From contig CAOKAC010000001.1 of the NCBI GenBank assembly GCA_948466345.1, forward strand, positions 62,001 to 126,000: a stretch of DNA of 64,000 nucleotides. Reading direction: 5' to 3'. Every line of letters starts with the position of its first letter. The first letter of the stretch is position 1. Under the pieces are notes generated by a model. It was given only the letters and a program-made list of their open reading frames with translations, was not told the DNA's origin and made no database searches. A program made the translations under genes and the position numbers. Shown in pieces: positions 61,447 to 64,000 of the stretch. Origin of the DNA: an uncultured Clostridia bacterium. Lineage in GTDB: Bacteria > Bacillota > Clostridia > Oscillospirales > CAG-272.

Positions 61447-62130
61447 TCATCCCTCTCCCAATCTTGGAACCTCACCTACCCGGTGAAAGGTGTTCGCAAA
61501 AGCATACATTGACTTTTGCATCTCCCCCACTTCTGGATCATCACATTGCATCGCACAAAAGTGATATGCAAGCTGTGCTGCGATCCTCCTATCAATTTTT
61601 ATGTTTAACAAACCGCACCACAACGGCAAGCAGGAGTAGTCCACGTTGGCACCCTGTAAGTCGGCATTCCACAAGTCGGCGTTCCGCAAATCGGCATTCT
61701 GTAAGTTGGCATCCCGTAAGCTGGTATCCCGTAAGTTGGCGTTCCGTAAGTCGGCATTCCACAAGTTGGCGCACCGTAAGTTGGCATTCCACAAGTTGGC
61801 GCACCGTAAGTTGGCATACTGTAAGTTGGCCTCTCGTAAGTTGGCCTCTCGTAAGTTGGCGTTCCACAAGTTGGTATCCCGTAAGTTGGCATCCTGTAAG
61901 TTGGCATTCCACAAGTTGGTATCCCGTAAGTTGGCGTTCCGTAAATCGGCGTTCCGCAAGTCGGCGTTCCGCAAATCGGCATTCCACAAGTCGGCATTCC
62001 ACAAGTCGGCATCCCGTAAGTTGGCATCCCGTAAGTTGGCGCACCGTAAGTCGGCGCGTACTCCTGCCGAATCTCCATTCAGCCACTTTTTATGTAGTTC
62101 TAGTATCTCATTTATTTTTGTTTGTTCCAT
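61447..62130 (-). CDS. Pentapeptide-repeat protein
   Basis: A 227-residue protein. Residues about 28-150 are ~25 tandem A(D/N)L(R/W)(D/N/C) units, a right-handed beta-helix. The last ~60 residues are unrelated (LKIDRRIAAQLAYHF). AAGGAG precedes the ATG. Such repeats mimic DNA in gyrase-protecting proteins, but most have no known role. The 15-base units are so uniform that several other frames are also open across them. Confidence 0.85.
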   Translation of the reverse strand: MEQTKINEILELHKKWLNGDSAGVRADLRCANLRDANLRDADLWNADLWNADLRNADLRNADLRNANLRDTNLWNANLQDANLRDTNLWNANLREANLREANLQYANLRCANLWNANLRCANLWNADLRNANLRDTSLRDANLQNADLRNADLWNADLQGANVDYSCLPLWCGLLNIKIDRRIAAQLAYHFCAMQCDDPEVGEMQKSMYAFANTFHRVGEVPRLGEG

Positions 62131-62212
62131 TTTTTCTCTCCTTATTCATCCATAAAGCTTACCTGATACTTTTCCCGCGGATCCTTTTCTATCCATTTCT
62201 TCCTTCCCCCCC

Positions 62213-63127
62213 TCAATCTGTGATCCAGTCGTCTGCGTTCCAATCCGGAGGATCTCCTCCCGACCTGTACATTATGACGGACAGATACCAATGTCCGTTG
62301 TATTCGTTGTATTTGGGATATGCCCTTACAAACCGATACCCCCGGTATCGTCTTTCCCAAAACTCCCGATCATCTATACGCTGCGTTGCCATGCGTTCTA
62401 CAGTGCGGCGGGACACTTTCCCATCCTTGACCTTTATATCTGGCCTTTCAAGATTGCGCGAACGTCCAAAACGTTTAAATCCCTGTGGATCCTTTGACAT
62501 ATATCTTGCAGCCGCCTCCGGTCCAAATCGTTCCGGTTGATAGGTATTACAATTGACACGCACTCCCTCTCCCCACAGATTTTCCATTTCCCGGGTGGAA
62601 AGCCCTCCAGTGACGAACATATGAAAGTGCCAGTTTATACGCCCGCACAGCTTCCCGGTTTTATATGTCACCTTCTCAATTGCATACATGTACTTAAACG
62701 GTTTCTCTAATTTACTAAGCTCTTTCTGCAGTTTGTCTATAGAAGCAGCGATATAGCTATTATTTGGAATGTCCAACAATAACGCCCGAGCAGATGCAAG
62801 TTCCTTTTCCAGCCGTTTATATTTACCTGCCCGATGGTTTTTAACCCGTCTGAAATAGTTTTGAACATCCCTTCGGGCTTGTTCTTCGCTTTGCGGGGCA
62901 TCTTCTGGTTTGTAAGTAGGATGCAGCAGATAATCTGTTTCGTTAAAATTTGCATTCGCCCAGTGTACAAGTTTTTTGGCTGCCTGTGCCTGATTATATT
63001 TCTTTTGCGCCTCAGTGCTTGGTTTTGTCTTCGGTGCACGCTGTGGCATACGCCGCCCATCCGAAAGCACAGGAAAAAAGTCCGCTTCCAAAAGAGGCCC
63101 GGAACGTATTCTTTTTTCTCTTTGCAT
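62213..63127 (-). CDS. Rolling-circle replication protein, HUH-type
   Basis: A 304-residue protein. INWHFHMFVTGGL contains the HUH histidine pair, and AARYMSKD has the YxxK motif of the nicking tyrosine. Ahead of this lies a ~150-residue helical extension (SASARALL-type). Such Rep proteins open phage or plasmid origins. Starts 3 bases after the DUF6017-like gene. Confidence 0.8.
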   Translation of the reverse strand: MQREKRIRSGPLLEADFFPVLSDGRRMPQRAPKTKPSTEAQKKYNQAQAAKKLVHWANANFNETDYLLHPTYKPEDAPQSEEQARRDVQNYFRRVKNHRAGKYKRLEKELASARALLLDIPNNSYIAASIDKLQKELSKLEKPFKYMYAIEKVTYKTGKLCGRINWHFHMFVTGGLSTREMENLWGEGVRVNCNTYQPERFGPEAAARYMSKDPQGFKRFGRSRNLERPDIKVKDGKVSRRTVERMATQRIDDREFWERRYRGYRFVRAYPKYNEYNGHWYLSVIMYRSGGDPPDWNADDWITD

Positions 63128-63130
63128 AGC

Positions 63131-63550
63131 TTACTCCGCAAAAAATTCCGGTAGATCCGCGCGAACATCGTTTTCCAATCGAGCAACAGCCTCAAATACC
63201 GCATTGTACAGCATAGTCCGCAGATACGTTTTTACAGCATCTACCCTATACGTCAATTTACGATATTTTCGGATAATTTCCTCCACATGTTCATGTTTCA
63301 GAAGCTCATACACCTGCTGCACATGATACGCCGGTAAGGTCTCCCGTCCAATTCTCACAGCGGCATCCCCTGGAAGCTGTGCCATTCCTGCCATAACCAT
63401 TGCAATCTGTTGGGCCATTTCACGATCTTCTGGTTTAAATGCCAAATCCTCGATCTGTTTTCTTGCCGCTTCATACAGCTCGACAAGACTTGGACAGAGA
63501 CTATGACTTATATCAGCGTTAAAATCTGTATTATATTTTGCATGATTCAT
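63131..63550 (-). CDS. DUF6017-like phage protein
   Basis: A 139-residue helical protein. The C-terminal IGRETLPAYHVQQVYELLKH followed by DAVKTYLRTMLYNAVFE matches the C-terminal domain of RepA-like proteins in Firmicutes (DUF6017). The N-terminal HTH of full RepA is absent. It probably aids replication initiation with the Rep gene that follows. Confidence 0.65.
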   Translation of the reverse strand: MNHAKYNTDFNADISHSLCPSLVELYEAARKQIEDLAFKPEDREMAQQIAMVMAGMAQLPGDAAVRIGRETLPAYHVQQVYELLKHEHVEEIIRKYRKLTYRVDAVKTYLRTMLYNAVFEAVARLENDVRADLPEFFAE

Positions 63551-63658
63551 TTTGCAGCGCTCCTATTTATCTTTGTTTGGTTTTTATGGTTGATAAGATA
63601 CTATACAATACAAGGTCGCATGCAGGTGTTTTCTCACCTGCGAATTTGAATTCATATA

Positions 63659-63687
63659 TTGACTTCTCTGCGCCGCCGTGCTATACT
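63659..63687 (+). promoter_or_regulatory. Plus-strand promoter of a candidate small RNA
   Basis: TTGACT (63659-63664), 17 bases, TATACT (63682-63687). It reads against the minus-strand phage genes. Confidence 0.7.
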
Positions 63688-63693
63688 GAATAT

Positions 63694-63762
63694 GGTGTTG
63701 TTAGGCAGCGTGAGTGTTGTCCTGACTGGTCCATCCTTTGCGGAAAGGATGGACCTTTTTTT
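63694..63762 (+). ncRNA. Candidate ~70-nt small RNA
   Basis: Between the promoter above and a perfect terminator (GGTCCATCCTTT 63728-63739 with AAAGGATGGACC 63744-63755, then seven T) there is no room for a gene. The predicted transcript is about 70 bases, intergenic, on the opposite strand to its phage neighbours. Confidence 0.6.
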
Positions 63763-63853
63763 CTTGCAATATCCATTCTGTGTGGCTATAATTCCTCCAC
63801 AAGTCCTTTTTGAAACAAATTCCTTCATTATATTATATACGAGTATATCCCTC

Positions 63854-63973
63854 TCACTCCAAATGAAGCAGAACCATCAATCTGCTGATTCCAAGACAGA
63901 ACGCCCATCCAAGTCCCCACATTGCCGCTGATTGTACCAGTACCGTTCCTGCCCTTTTTATTTTCCTTTTCAT
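63854..63973 (-). CDS. Very small membrane protein
   Basis: A 39-residue product (MKRKIKRAGTVLVQSAAMWG, then LGWAFCLGISRLMVLLHLE) with GGAGG 9 bases before the ATG. A basic N-terminus and one hydrophobic helix suggest a single-span membrane protein of the phage early region. Confidence 0.55.
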   Translation of the reverse strand: MKRKIKRAGTVLVQSAAMWGLGWAFCLGISRLMVLLHLE

Positions 63974-64000
63974 TTCACGCCGCCTCCAATATCCCAAGCT

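Noticed and set aside
61640-62060. Possible CRISPR array
   Set aside because: The repeats are 15-base units without unique spacers and encode pentapeptides. No cas gene is near.
61416-62540. Long plus-strand and other-frame open stretches across 61.4-62.5 kb (up to 374 codons)
   Set aside because: They are by-products of the 15-base periodic pentapeptide repeat on the minus strand. They show no ribosome site or known domain and give low-complexity Ser/Trp/Arg products.

Overview
The window reads as a chromosome segment of a Gram-positive, low-to-moderate G+C anaerobe of the class Clostridia. The evidence is an oxygen-sensitive pyruvate formate-lyase with its activase, an FtsEX / EnvC-type peptidase / S41 protease / GreA neighbourhood typical of Clostridia, strong TTGACA-TATAAT promoters with AGGAGG ribosome sites, and several genes for host or plant glycans (GH109-like, GH172/DUF2961, sialidase-like), which suggest a gut commensal. 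I cannot name a genus.

Layout. (1) 1-9.6 kb is the end of an integrative element: HTH, XRE and AbrB-type regulators, a sigma-like regulator, a solitary MazF-like toxin, a resolvase-like protein without the catalytic serine, a SHOCT-like small protein, and three tandem serine recombinase genes whose middle member lacks the catalytic domain. (2) 9.6-15.6 kb holds a complete queuosine precursor operon (queD-queE-folE-queC-queF, minus strand) behind a strong promoter and a probable preQ1 riboswitch, an SDR oxidoreductase, and a broken gene from another integrative element. Three diverged copies of one noncoding sequence punctuate this stretch. (3) 15.7-24.4 kb is a metabolic block: an esterase fused to an acyltransferase-like domain behind an attenuator-like leader, a zinc-ribbon membrane protein, a GH109-like oxidoreductase/glycosidase, a large glycosidase-like protein, an AEC transporter and a DUF5662 protein. 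(4) tRNA-Ser at 24.5 kb is followed by a small membrane protein gene and a stand-alone nucleotidyltransferase gene, a defence-like pair. (5) 26-36.4 kb is core physiology: an MFS transporter, a Trk/Ktr potassium system, a Crp/Fnr regulator, ferritin, a lipoprotein, pflA/pflB behind a ZTP (pfl-motif) riboswitch, and a GH172-like enzyme. (6) 36.5-41 kb is accessory: DUF4417, a type-50 polymorphic-toxin domain with a candidate immunity gene, ferredoxin, a cysteine-rich protein, an NPCBM-type surface protein, and tRNA-Tyr and tRNA-Thr. (7) 41.3-57 kb has a sialidase-like protein, an ECF S component, two zinc-ribbon ABC exporters flanking a DUF1854 gene, an RpiB-type isomerase, greA, S41 protease, EnvC-like peptidase, ftsX, ftsE, a PucR/CdaR-type regulator and rsmE. 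(8) tRNA-Gln at 57.3 kb borders a minus-strand prophage or phage-satellite remnant that runs out of the window: Rep (HUH), DUF6017-like, pentapeptide repeats, VRR-NUC, DUF1492-like, a TIR/membrane-protein pair, and a truncated terminase small subunit.

The best candidates for undescribed systems are the TIR plus membrane-protein pair at 58.5-59.6 kb, the membrane-protein plus nucleotidyltransferase pair at 24.7-25.9 kb, the DUF1854/zinc-ribbon ABC pair at 43-48 kb, and a candidate ~70-nt RNA at 63.7 kb. All function assignments rest on reading motifs and on memory of the families; no database search was run.
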